A DNA stretch of 64,000 nucleotides from Aspergillus flavus (taxonomy: Eukaryota > Ascomycota > Eurotiomycetes > Eurotiales > Aspergillaceae), in the NCBI RefSeq assembly GCF_009017415.1, contig NC_092408.1, positions 1,736,001-1,800,000 of the forward strand. The letters run 5' to 3'. This document shows positions 1-9,093 of this stretch, one piece after another. The position numbers and the translations under genes were made by a program. How positions within the stretch are numbered: position 1 is the first letter of the stretch; each line of letters starts with the position of its first letter. The notes under the pieces are model-generated. The model ran no database searches. It was given only the letters and a program-made list of their open reading frames with translations, and was not told the DNA's origin.

Positions 1-1271
1 ACCAACGGGGCTGGAGCAGAGGGAAATATGTGCAGAGGATACCACTTACGCGCACCGTGAAGGGGCTCGGCGTCTTCGAGCACTCTGTTCTAATGCGCGT
101 ATCTACCTCCAAGAAAATCGCGGGCACGGTGGTCATCCCCTCTCGTCTTTAAATACGGTAGGCGCCGCCACAGGGAGGCGAAAGTCGCACACAGTCCAAG
201 CATTCTCGTCTGAAGCTCGCCAATACATCCAAGAAGTGGTTGGCGCTATTGAGTGGTTCTTCTGGATGTCTCACTCTGTCACCATCGCCATCTCCCGTGA
301 GCGAACAGACCCGACGAATCTCGAACTTCAATACGGCAGTATAAAAGAATTAGCCTTGCGGGGCCCGGCACAACCTGGAAACCTAGACGAATTAAAGACT
401 AGGAGGCATGAGCGAGAAATAGAAGATTCTATTCTTGCTCGGGCTCGACCTGAAAAGCATAATGTAACTACCCTGTGGTCTCAAAACGTATCGTGCGATG
501 TTGTAGATCGCGCTGTCACTAATGCAGGCTCGCTCGCTGTGCTGTTGTGGCGATCAGTAGCCCTTCTGACATTAGCATCACAAGATATGTTGATGGGCAT
601 GGGAGATGAAGAAAGCTTTCAGCGCCAATACACGGCGACAACCGAGCTGATCGACTCCTGGAGAGAGGCCTTTGGTCCAATCACCTCTACAACCATCATA
701 GGCTTACAAGCGTCCCGAGCGGATATCCAACGCAGGGTTCTTTTCTGCGCCACCGACGGCGACCTGGCGATTCTCTTGTTCGATGAGCTTATCCGTGAGT
801 TGGAGGTAGGCCTTAAAGAATCATTGCCAGCCGGTGATAGCTTCTACACAATTCTCCGATCGACGAGTACGTATCGTCAAGAAGAGAGGCTCGAAAGCGC
901 TATGAACATATCCTACCTAGCTTCACTGAGTATCAAAGTGCCGAGCCCCGGGTTCCAGGGAGACCACGGTTTGAAAGCAAATGTGCAGGACATTGCTGCG
1001 CATCCGGTGAGGGTGACCTTCCTGCAACTATAGTACTCCTGAAGCTGACCCGGCTGCACAGCAACCAGCCCTTGTTGTCAAGGCCTATACACTGGCTGCC
1101 AAAGCACTTGCGGACGAGATCCAACGTGTGATGGCTAAGATGGAGACAGGTAGCGTGTACACATTGACAAACGGCCTGAACAACTGCCTACAGGGACTGC
1201 TGGCCCTGGAAAAGACCCTTGTCATGTTTCCGAATAGAGACGATGATAGTGCGAAAGCACCCTTAGAGTAG
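1..1271 (+). pseudogene. Hypothetical fungal protein, 5'-incomplete, frameshifted near the 3' end
   Basis: An open frame runs from the window edge (frame beginning at base 2) to a TAG at 1031-1033 with no earlier stop, so the gene starts outside the window. Downstream, 1035-1271 in the next frame continues as plausible coding sequence (it includes VVKAYTLAAKALADEIQRV and ends at TAG 1269-1271). The 27 nt between the GT and AG that would join the two parts is too short for a fungal intron, so a 1-nt indel is the simpler reading. The protein is rich in helices and shows no membrane segment or signal peptide. The helical body, with a segment like IQRRVLFCATDGDLAILLF, reminds me of the C-terminal part of some Aspergillus C6 regulators, but no zinc finger is visible and I do not claim that function. 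Confidence 0.4.
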
Positions 1272-1600
1272 GACTTTTGTGCGCATCTCTATGCTCTGAA
1301 GAAGTCCATGGGAAGCGTTATGACAGACTTCACCGGTCCATACTGTGTAAGCAAGCACGTAGAAAACAGATCGATAACCATGGCACGTTTGATGGCAATC
1401 CGTGGAGGACAGTGAATTCGCTGTTCAGCAGTTGAATACCTTATAAACTCCTGCGTCCGAAGTACTGCGAGTTGCCATACTCGATTCTTGACTAAGTGTA
1501 GCGGCCGTTGCCTCGGTCGACGATAATATTATTAGTTATAAATCAGCAGCGGTCGATATAATTGTCTGGCCGCTTAAACTCATGCGGCTTAAATGTCGTG
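1272..1600. other. Gap without recognisable gene
   Basis: I see no sustained coding signal here. It lies between the 3' end of the frameshifted gene and the 3' end of the APH-like gene on the other strand, so it probably holds two convergent 3' untranslated regions. Confidence 0.4.
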
Positions 1601-2512
1601 CTAGTACCCCTCCAAATCATGCTTGAACAGTCCCAAAAGAGCAGCTTCGAGAGGCCAAGGATCAATGAATGTTTCGAACATCTTTCCCCTTTCCCCTTCC
1701 CAGAGGAAATCCGCGAAGAACGCAGCATACTCCCAGTACCGAGGATACCATCCAGGCAACTCCCAATCTATGATACCCGTTACCTTGAATTTTCTATCTG
1801 TGTGGCGATCGGTTTGCGGAAGCTCTTGGACCATGATGTTTTGCTTGACCAAGTCACAGTGTGTAAAGGTACTTAGATGGTCTTTTAGTGCTTGTGGAAG
1901 GTGCCGTGCAAACCACTCTGCACCCCATGGATGTCTATCGTTGCGCTTCTCTTGCCTTTGTGAAACGAGGGCCATGTCCAGATGAAAGTCCTCTAATGTT
2001 TCGAAAGGTCCCATGATGCGTGGATCCGACTCCACCCAACCAAAGAATCGATGCTGAACAGGCCCACCGGTCACGCTCCCGAAATAGCCCGGCGAGGGGA
2101 TGGTACGTATTTGGGCGAAGGCCTCTTTCAGCTGATCACATATAGACGCCTTCTCATTGCACGATAGCTCACCCCAAAGCTTGGAAAGATCCGCCCCGGG
2201 AAGTAATTGCATCACGAGGTAGAGAATGTCGTCCTTGCGATACATAGCGTACAGCCGTGGCACGAGGATTGATGGATACTTCTCCAAGAGGAGTAGCGCA
2301 TGGCCTTCGTTCTCCAGGATGAACTGACCATATTTAACAACGAAATGGTCTCCAACGACGGCAACATGTCCATGGTCTCCAGAACTGCGTTCACTTTTCG
2401 TCGGCAGAATAGTTCCCGCTTCGATGTCCTCGGTCGTAGGGAGGGGACATGGCAGCTGGTTAAGGTCTCTGAAAAAGGGAAGCTTAGTTGTGGATAGAGA
2501 TGATCCTAGCAT
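1601..2512 (-). CDS. APH/ChoK-like phosphotransferase family protein
   Basis: An uninterrupted 303-aa frame starts at an ATG (2512). It has the fold signature of the aminoglycoside-phosphotransferase/choline-kinase family (PF01636): a nucleotide-binding strand with lysine (HFVVKYG, ~res 53-59), a hinge region (LYLVMQLLPG, ~97-106), the catalytic loop FTHCDLVKQNIMV (~217-229, matching HxDxxxxN) and the metal-binding IIDWELPGWYPRYWE (~249-263). In fungi these paralogues are numerous and their small-molecule substrates are mostly unknown; antibiotic resistance should not be assumed. All catalytic residues are present, so it is probably active and cytosolic. It faces a dead copy of the same family 330 bp away in the opposite orientation, suggesting local duplication. 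No introns are needed. Confidence 0.85.
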   Translation of the reverse strand: MLGSSLSTTKLPFFRDLNQLPCPLPTTEDIEAGTILPTKSERSSGDHGHVAVVGDHFVVKYGQFILENEGHALLLLEKYPSILVPRLYAMYRKDDILYLVMQLLPGADLSKLWGELSCNEKASICDQLKEAFAQIRTIPSPGYFGSVTGGPVQHRFFGWVESDPRIMGPFETLEDFHLDMALVSQRQEKRNDRHPWGAEWFARHLPQALKDHLSTFTHCDLVKQNIMVQELPQTDRHTDRKFKVTGIIDWELPGWYPRYWEYAAFFADFLWEGERGKMFETFIDPWPLEAALLGLFKHDLEGY

Positions 2513-2845
2513 TTTTAGCGCAGAGAGAGAAATGATGGGGAAGGAGAGGGAAAGAAGAGATAATTGGTATTTAAGTAGGCAGCCAGTGAGGCGGGTTCAT
2601 CGGTAATTGGTCAGTCGTAATGGATTCACTGTTGTCTCTGCCTAAGGTGTTCATTATTCTATATCTGTCGAAGTTTGTTACAAACTGTACTTCTGGAAAG
2701 TCACGAGTATCAAGAACAAAGAGCGAATCTCGATCAAACTCCATCTCGACCTTAGAATAACCTGTACATCCGCCTTCGAACGAAAGTCTCCATAATGCCA
2801 ATGTCACAGCGAATACTACCTCGTTTCCTTCGTGCTCGACTTTAG
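2513..2845. other. Divergent intergenic region between APH-like genes
   Basis: This 333-bp stretch separates the intact APH-like gene (minus) from the decayed copy (plus). It would contain both promoters. A 78-codon minus-strand frame at 2571-2807 has protein-like composition but only a GTG start and no recognisable domain, so it is not annotated. Confidence 0.4.
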
Positions 2846-3594
2846 TTGAGTGAGAAGCGCTTTGAATCCTTTGGATGGAACGTCGTGAGAGTGAGCCAGA
2901 CCCGATTAATCAAAGGTCCTTGTGAGTCGGCTGAACTCCAAGGCCCGAAATACGTTGCACAACACACTTCTATACCTGTTCCAAAAGTTCAGCGAACCTA
3001 TAGCATTGACGGACGCCTCTATGTCGAGATGGAATATATTCATGGGGTTATCCTCCAAGAGCTATAGACAAGCCATTACTTATCACCCACTGAAAAGCAG
3101 GCTATTGTGAAACAGGTTGCTGCCTGCATCAATGAACTCAACTTCTCAAACCACCACAAGAAGGGGTTGTCGCTTCAGCAGAGCTAGGACGAGTCGATGA
3201 CGCTAGGGTGGGCTATCGTTCTTTTGGCCCCTTTGGTAACATCGATGACTTTCATTCTTTTCTCCGTGGACAAATTCCCCTGAAGGATTGTACAAAAGTT
3301 CTTAGTGAATCTGTCATGCAGTGACATACTCGCCAATGCCGCACTTACTTCACCCATGCAGATCTTTGCCCACGGAATATCATCATACGCGATGACAAGA
3401 TTGCTGCAATTGTTGATTGGCAATTCGCCGGCTGGTATCCGGAATATTGGGAATACACAAAGGCGCATTATGGGCTTCTTAATATCCCGGACTGTTATAC
3501 CGAGTTTAAAAATGCTGTACCCAGATACGATGATGAATTGGCTGCGGAACGTGCTCTCTGGGCGCAACTTGACCAACCACGAATGTGGCAATGA
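2846..3594 (+). pseudogene. APH-like phosphotransferase pseudogene
   Basis: This is a decayed relative of the neighbouring phosphotransferase. The N-lobe is readable from 2846 (IPVPKVQRTYSIDGRLYVEM) up to an in-frame TAG at 3065-3067. The same frame continues to about 3140 (KQAIVKQVAACINEL), then reading must shift to frame 1 at about 3145 (RVGYRSFGPFGNIDDFHSF). A TGA follows at about 3322 just before the catalytic loop FTHADLCPRNIII. After that AAIVDWQFAGWYPEYWEY is intact and the frame ends at TGA 3592-3594. Two nonsense codons, one frameshift and a TAG just before the first readable codon, leaving no upstream ATG, make a functional product very unlikely. The preserved HxDxxxxN and DW motifs show decay is recent. 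Confidence 0.8.
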
Positions 3595-3756
3595 AATTTT
3601 ACAAAATTAGAGTCTATAGCAGTGAATAATCATTACACATATTCCGCCAACTTATATCGTCATGCATACGAAACCCCTGCGCCCATCCTACATAACTGTC
3701 CTTATCTGTCTTTACGATTCTCATTTCCCCTTCAGCGTATTTCACATACGCACACT

Positions 3757-4741
3757 ATGACACATAGGCCTTTTTTCGATGGGTGGGTCGGCAAGATTAT
3801 CGACTTCCCCCAGCTCGGCACCATGTCACGTTGGAGGTTGGTGACGAAGCTCGGGGACTTAAATGACCAAGAAAGTGCCTTGGATTATCTGGAGTGGCAG
3901 GCTCCATCGGGAGCATATGGAACGTTCCGCTGCAGGAATGTAGACCATCCGGATGAGCTTGCTGTAGTCAAGATCTTTGTGCAGTCCGTACTACGTCTGC
4001 ACGAACATATGACTGGAAGTACACAGCTAGCTAGCTATATCAGAATCCCATATGCTGGATCAGATTTCGCCATCCATGACGAGAGGGCAAGACAGGCGAC
4101 CGATAGTCTCACTCCTTTCGGACGCGATCAAATAAACGCACTTACCACGTTGACTGAAAATAACTGCTCCTCAACGCCGACCCTCGTAGCAAAGAGGGAG
4201 TTTAAACAAGACTCTACAGGACCTGTTCCAGGCGGCTTCATGGTCTATCTCTTGATGCAACATCACCCCGGCGTACAGCTCAACAAAAGAGTCTTTTGGA
4301 ATCTAGAGCCCTCCGAAAGGCAACAGATGAGGGAAGCATTCAAAGAGGCTTTGACGTATGTTTGTACCTTTCTCTTCAACATATCCCCATCCGGTCCCCA
4401 AGACTCTAAAATAACCTTCTGGGTCTATAGTGAGTGCATCGACTGTGGAATTTGGCCAACACTGAGCAAGCTGCACTGGGACAAAAGCCTTGGAAAAGTG
4501 TGAGTTATCATCTCATTGTAAAAAAGAAAGAAAAGAATTAGTAAAATAAAAATAATTGTCACGCTAATACATTTTCTTCACAAGTTTCATCCACGGATTC
4601 CGCTTGAGCCGTCCTTCAAATGAGACACACTATTGGATGGACACCTTGTGGATTTGCTGGGATTTGGCTGAGGCACCGAAAAGCTACGACTGGCCTAGAA
4701 ACACAGACCCTCACCCTGATATGAGTGATTGGACGCTATAA
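3757..4741 (+). CDS. Fungal kinase-like (APH superfamily) protein, possible pseudokinase
   Basis: Three exons are proposed: 3757-4355, 4431-4499 and 4585-4741, using donors GTATGT and GTGAGT, acceptors TATAG and ACAAG, and a GCTAAT branch site. All phases fit and give 274 aa from ATG 3757 (MTHRPFFDGW). Motifs typical of a large fungal family of divergent kinase-fold proteins are seen: PGGFMVYLLMQHHPGVQL in the hinge region, ECIDCGI before the catalytic region and a C-terminal WDLAEAP...PDMSDWTL tail. In relatives I remember, a VDFE segment carries the metal-binding aspartate; here the aligned segment reads IHGFR, so the aspartate seems lost and the protein may be a pseudokinase. The alternative is a recent substitution in a dying gene. 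Confidence 0.65.
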
Positions 4742-5074
4742 CATTCTACAGGTACGCAACGGTGGCTGTTAGGCACAGCCAACCCGTGGCTTATATCTGT
4801 TGTCGACGCGAAAGAAGAATTTTTTATACTATCCACAAGAAATCTACTCAAGAACAAAGATTTGATATCAATCACACCAGTCATTCCAATTCCAAAGAGG
4901 CTGAACTCCAACACGTCTTTAGACAAATGCCCTGAAAACTAATATAAGTTCTGCAACCAACCAGGTAGAGTATACCTCCCACATCCCCTCCATCTCTCAA
5001 CCCCACACGCGCTTAACAGCATGCAAATCGCCGGCCCGAGATTAATTGACATTTCTTGCATAAATCATGGCCAC

Positions 5075-5088
5075 CGGAAATTTACCGG
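5075..5088. promoter_or_regulatory. AmyR binding site (CGG-N8-CGG)
   Basis: The sequence CGGAAATTTACCGG matches both published forms of the site for the amylolytic regulator AmyR: the direct-repeat CGG-N8-CGG and the single-triplet CGGAAATTTA form. It lies 450 bp before the start of a starch-active LPMO, exactly the kind of gene AmyR controls. Occupancy is inferred. Confidence 0.65.
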
Positions 5089-5397
5089 AGCTTCTCGTCC
5101 ACTCCGCCCTCACGCCAAGGTCGCTTAGATGTCAAGCGCCCGAGAGCCGACTATATCAATCACGGAGTAAATATGACTCTTGGCACGTACTAACCTTCAT
5201 CGAGCTGTGATCTTCACCGCCGACAGCCCTGAAGAGCGTTAATCTTGTATCCGCGCCGTTCCGCATCTACCGGTCTCCACCACATTGTTTCGTCAGGGGC
5301 AGATCGGACTGGGGTTAAATGTCCGCCCCCTGCTCGGGCATGTTTCGAGTCAGGTGGAGATGGTACAACAAGGATGTCGATCGCATTTTGAGTCATG

Positions 5398-5406
5398 TAT
5401 ATATAA
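5398..5406 (+). promoter_or_regulatory. TATA-like box of LPMO gene
   Basis: TATATATAA stands about 130 bp before the ATG in an otherwise mixed-composition promoter, a plausible TATA box for an inducible secreted enzyme. Confidence 0.4.
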
Positions 5407-5537
5407 TGGTATGATCACGGCGAAAAGATGATCATTCAAAACATTGAGCGCATCGGAATTGTGACTTGTTCTCAAGGACTGAATCCTATTTCTTTGAACT
5501 TTACTGCGTCCAACCACTCCTACGAGGCTTTAACATA

Positions 5538-6351
5538 ATGAAGGTCTTCGCCCCATTACTCTCCCTCGGTTTAGCTACCTCCGTAGCAGGCCATGGCTAC
5601 ATGTACATCCCTTCTAGCCGAACCCGTCTTGGTCACGAGGTATTTTCTCCCTCTTTCTACGTTCACATTCAAGCTCAAACCCAACTAATGACCACAGGCC
5701 GGTGTCGACTCATGCCCTGAGTGTGCGATCCTCGAGCCCGTTTCCTCCTGGCCAGACCTCGATGCGGCACCAGTTGGCCGCAGTGGACCCTGCGGTTATA
5801 ACGCCCGTGACAGTATCGACTACAACCAGCCAACCACCAACTGGGGCTCCGACGCTGTGCAAAGCTACAGCCCCGGCGAAGAGATCGAAGTACAGTGGTG
5901 TGTTGACCACAACGGTGACCATGGTGGCATGTTCACGTACCGGATCTGTCAAGACCAGAGCATTGTCGACAAGTTTCTCGACCCGTCTTACCTGCCCACC
6001 AACGACGAGAAGCAGGCTGCTGAGGATTGTTTTGACGCAGGTCTGCTACCCTGCACGGATGTCAGCGGCCAGGAGTGTGGGTACAGTGCGGATTGTACCG
6101 AGGGCGAGGCCTGCTGGCGTAATGATTGGTTTACGTGCAATGGCTTCGAGGCTTCTGACCGGCCTAAGTGCCAGGGTGTTGACAATGCAGAGTTGAACTC
6201 CTGCTATACCAGTATTGCTGGTGGATACACGGTGACCAAGAAGGTCAAGCTGCCGGAGTACACTTCCAACCATACGTTGATTTCGTTCAAGTGGAACTCG
6301 TTCCAGACTGGCCAGATTTACCTGTCTTGTGCTGATATTGCCATTCAGTGA
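5538..6351 (+). CDS. Starch-active lytic polysaccharide monooxygenase, family AA13
   Basis: Two exons, 5538-5639 and 5698-6351, encode 251 aa; the intron (GTATTT...CACAG) falls between GHE and AGV in phase 0. A short signal peptide ([18 protein letters not shown], res 1-18) is followed at once by His19, the invariant N-terminal copper ligand of LPMOs ([16 protein letters not shown]). The second histidine of the brace is most likely in [11 protein letters not shown]. Many paired cysteines ([32 protein letters not shown]) match AA13, which oxidatively cleaves retrograded starch outside the cell. From memory the mature part looks essentially the same as the crystallised A. oryzae AA13 enzyme. 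There is no C-terminal CBM20; the protein ends in LSCADIAIQ. The upstream AmyR site fits starch induction. Confidence 0.92.
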
Positions 6352-6659
6352 GCGTGTCCTCTTTTGTGAGCATGGCATTCGTTCACTGGTGCTTGCTATG
6401 ACTGTTCTTACTCATGTATTCACGATGGTGACTTCAATATAGTCACATATGTACTAGCTGTGAAGTTATACTCCGTGTTCACTAGTTTTAATGCACGGAG
6501 AGATGTAGATTTTGAATATGATACATTCATGACAATCCTCCTTCACTATCATTCTCTACATCTTTCTCCATAAAGTCCATCTATCCAACTGAGCTCATAC
6601 TACTTTCCCATCCTCAAAAGCACCCGCCGGTGTCGGTAAAAGAAGAAAAGATAAAGACA

Positions 6660-7711
6660 TTAGCCAAAGAGGTGCTGTTAGACCTCACAATAGGCCTCTA
6701 TATCACTATCCAGATTTCACCCTCAAATGGCCCATCATTATAGACGAATACACCCCAAGCGTAGATGGAAACTGGACACCACCACGAGTCCGATTAAACG
6801 ACATCCTGGTAGGACACATCAGCCAACACCGAAGATACCAGGAACGCGCACAGAAATGGACCTTCCGTTTTACACAGCATACAGTTCATCGGGAAGCCCC
6901 AGCCCTGGGTAACCTTCGAGCGGATGCTCGACACTTTGTGGAAGATTCACACCTTGAGCAATATGGCTCGATCATATCTTTCAAGCACCGGCACTACGCT
7001 AGATGCAAGCATAGCGAATGAGCATGTACACGTTGGTAATGAAACTGGCGTGCAAGGCCAGTTTGTAAACAATGTGGGCCATTTGCTCCACGGCTAATGT
7101 GGATATGAGATTCGCGGACGATAAGCCCCACAGCACTGCTGAAGGAACTACAGGAGATTTATCTCCCAAGCGACAAGCTCGTTTCATCTGCCCTTTGCCC
7201 TCCTCTACTTTTTTTCTTTTCCGGCTATGTCTGGTCACCGGCGACACGAGCATGACAGGAAAAGTTCCGGACGTTGTGCTAATGACAACTTCCGGAAGCA
7301 TGCGCATTGTTGGGGAGATGAAGACACGGTGGGTTGTGGCCCTTGATCTCGAAGCCGCTACCCTACCACACGAGGAGCCCCATCTGAGGCATATACTAGG
7401 TAGGTCGGATGTAAGAATGCTTTATTATATGGAGTTTACTAAGAATCGAAGGCGCAGATCGCGGCTACATGAAGATGTCGGATAGAAAGTACGGTTTCAT
7501 ATCGACGTACGAGGGAACGATATTCCTAAAACAAGACTTCAAAATGGGCTCGTGGACATTGTTCCACGGTCATGCAATTCGCCATTCGACAAAAGAACAA
7601 GAAGTGTTGGATTTCGGGGACAAATTTTCGCTGAGAGAATGTTTCTGGTTTTTGATCGGGTGCGACCTGGAGGATGATATTGCAGGCAACTCCCTGCTTC
7701 TGCGGGAATAG
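6660..7711 (+). pseudogene. Decayed PD-(D/E)XK-like fungal protein
   Basis: Conserved blocks of an uncharacterised fungal family appear in order but in changing frames. The first is HYPDFTLKWPIIIDEYTPSV...NWTPPRVRLNDILVGHIS (6700-6860). It is followed in another frame by PWVTFERMLDTLWKIHTLS and HVGNETGVQGQFVNNVGHLL, ending at a TAA near 7097. A third frame then holds NVDMRFADD and PDVVL...GEMKTRW. A 52-nt intron at 7400-7451 joins this to GYMKMSDRKYGFISTYEG (exon to 7711). PD followed about 15 residues later by ExK is the PD-(D/E)XK nuclease-fold signature. The frame shifts between the blocks, and the lack of an ATG in front, mark it as a pseudogene. A sequencing indel would be the alternative explanation. 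Confidence 0.55.
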
Positions 7712-9093
7712 GTTCAGAAGAAAAGACCATGATGCTGACATTCATGATACCATACGTTTAGAGTTCGCCGAATGAAAAAGTGGCTGCCAGTAGCCCGCAT
7801 AGTATAACTATAACGGAGATCTTGTGGTGGGTCATGCATATTATGGTCAAATCCTTCTCCGATTGCTTGAAGAGTGGCTAAACTACTCTAAAGAAGTCGC
7901 AGCCAAAATAAGACAAGCAGAAAGCATGGCGCATGTTCCTTGTACGTCGGCATATGCAAGACGGTCAAGGCACAGAGTTTTTATAAAGCTAAATTCTATA
8001 TTCTGGAATGTTAGGAAAGTCCGCATGGCTAATTACCTGCTATGAACGACACTGTCGTACATTTGTCTGAACAAATATTGACCGACAAGGAGTGGTGATC
8101 TTTCTTTACGGATATAGGGCTAACGTGGTGGCGTGGGAGTGCTGATTGTTCTTTCTCCCTTTGTATTCATTCATTTTTTTTTTCTTTCGAAAACGATATC
8201 CGAATCCTCAACATCTTCTCGTTGGCATACCACCTCCCTCGTAAGACATAAAACAAAGAGGAAGAGGGATGAAGTGGAAAAGGAAAAGGAGAAAGACAAA
8301 ACAAAAGATATAGGGTAAGCAAAGGCGTGACCACCATGTGATTCAGAAAGCCCTGATTTCCTGAACCTGAACAAAAACACCATGATTGAAGATGACAGAC
8401 ATGGGTTGTCAAAATAAGCGATCCATCGGGCCTATTTTTCCGGAAAGGGAAATTAACCAGCAGCTAGTTAGTTACGTAGCATAGTGACTAATCATCAACA
8501 TAATGTGGGCTATTCCTGGTAGGAAAAGGATAGTGTAGGCACGACGGTCCGATATTCCGCGCCGGTTAAACTTCGGTTGTTTGCCCGTTCCCTTTTCATC
8601 GCGCCGTGATGGGCAATACTTTGCAATCGATCAGTAATCGCTACGTGTTTCGGGTCCACGGTCAGACATTCTGACAAGAGCCTCTGGGTTTCACCGCAGA
8701 TGCTCATCCCAACCGGGGAAGAATGTCCACCAAACGAGATCCACCAATTGATAGATGATCCGTGCTGGCGACATCAAGCGGGGAGTGTCGGCACGAACTC
8801 TCCAGACTTTCTCTATTAACCAGCCCGCATTGTCAATCATCCTTGGCCCGTGGTGGTGTAGGTAGTTGGGTTATATATTTGTATGCCTCGTAGTCCTTCG
8901 TATTCTGGTTTTCTTATCCTTTTATCCTTTATACCTCTTCCTACCTTTTCATCTATCGTTTTTGCACTATTCCACCCATAGTTTTGGTCGGAATAGGTAT
9001 CATTTCAATCCTTTCATTTCCTCTTTCCTTTTTTCTTCTTCATTATCTTCGCTTGAAGACAAGAAAACGTAAATATACCACAACACATTCAAA
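7712..9093. other. Intergenic and promoter region of beta-glucosidase gene
   Basis: This stretch of about 1.4 kb has no convincing gene. The 3' part (8880-9090) is pyrimidine-rich, a common feature of fungal core promoters and 5' leaders, and leads directly to the start codon of the GH3 gene. Two SYGGRG elements lie at 8713-8783. Purine/pyrimidine tracts at 8160-8300 give long but meaningless frames. Confidence 0.5.
8713..8783 (+). promoter_or_regulatory. Pair of CreA-type SYGGRG sites
   Basis: CCGGGG at 8713-8718 and GCGGGG at 8778-8783 both match the SYGGRG consensus of the carbon catabolite repressor CreA. Paired sites within a few hundred bases of a glycoside hydrolase start are typical of repressed genes. 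The motif is short, so chance occurrence is possible. Confidence 0.3.

Larger units (their letters stand above)
4742..5537. other. Promoter region of the starch LPMO gene
   Basis: This gene-free stretch of about 800 bp precedes the AA13 LPMO. It contains a consensus AmyR site at 5075-5088 and a TATA-like TATATATAA at 5398-5406, about 130 bp before the start codon. Small frames in it have no coding character. Confidence 0.6.

Noticed and set aside
2571..2807. A 78-codon minus-strand frame with protein-like composition
   Set aside because: It starts with GTG, matches no family I know and occupies the shared promoter of two genes; not enough to call a gene.
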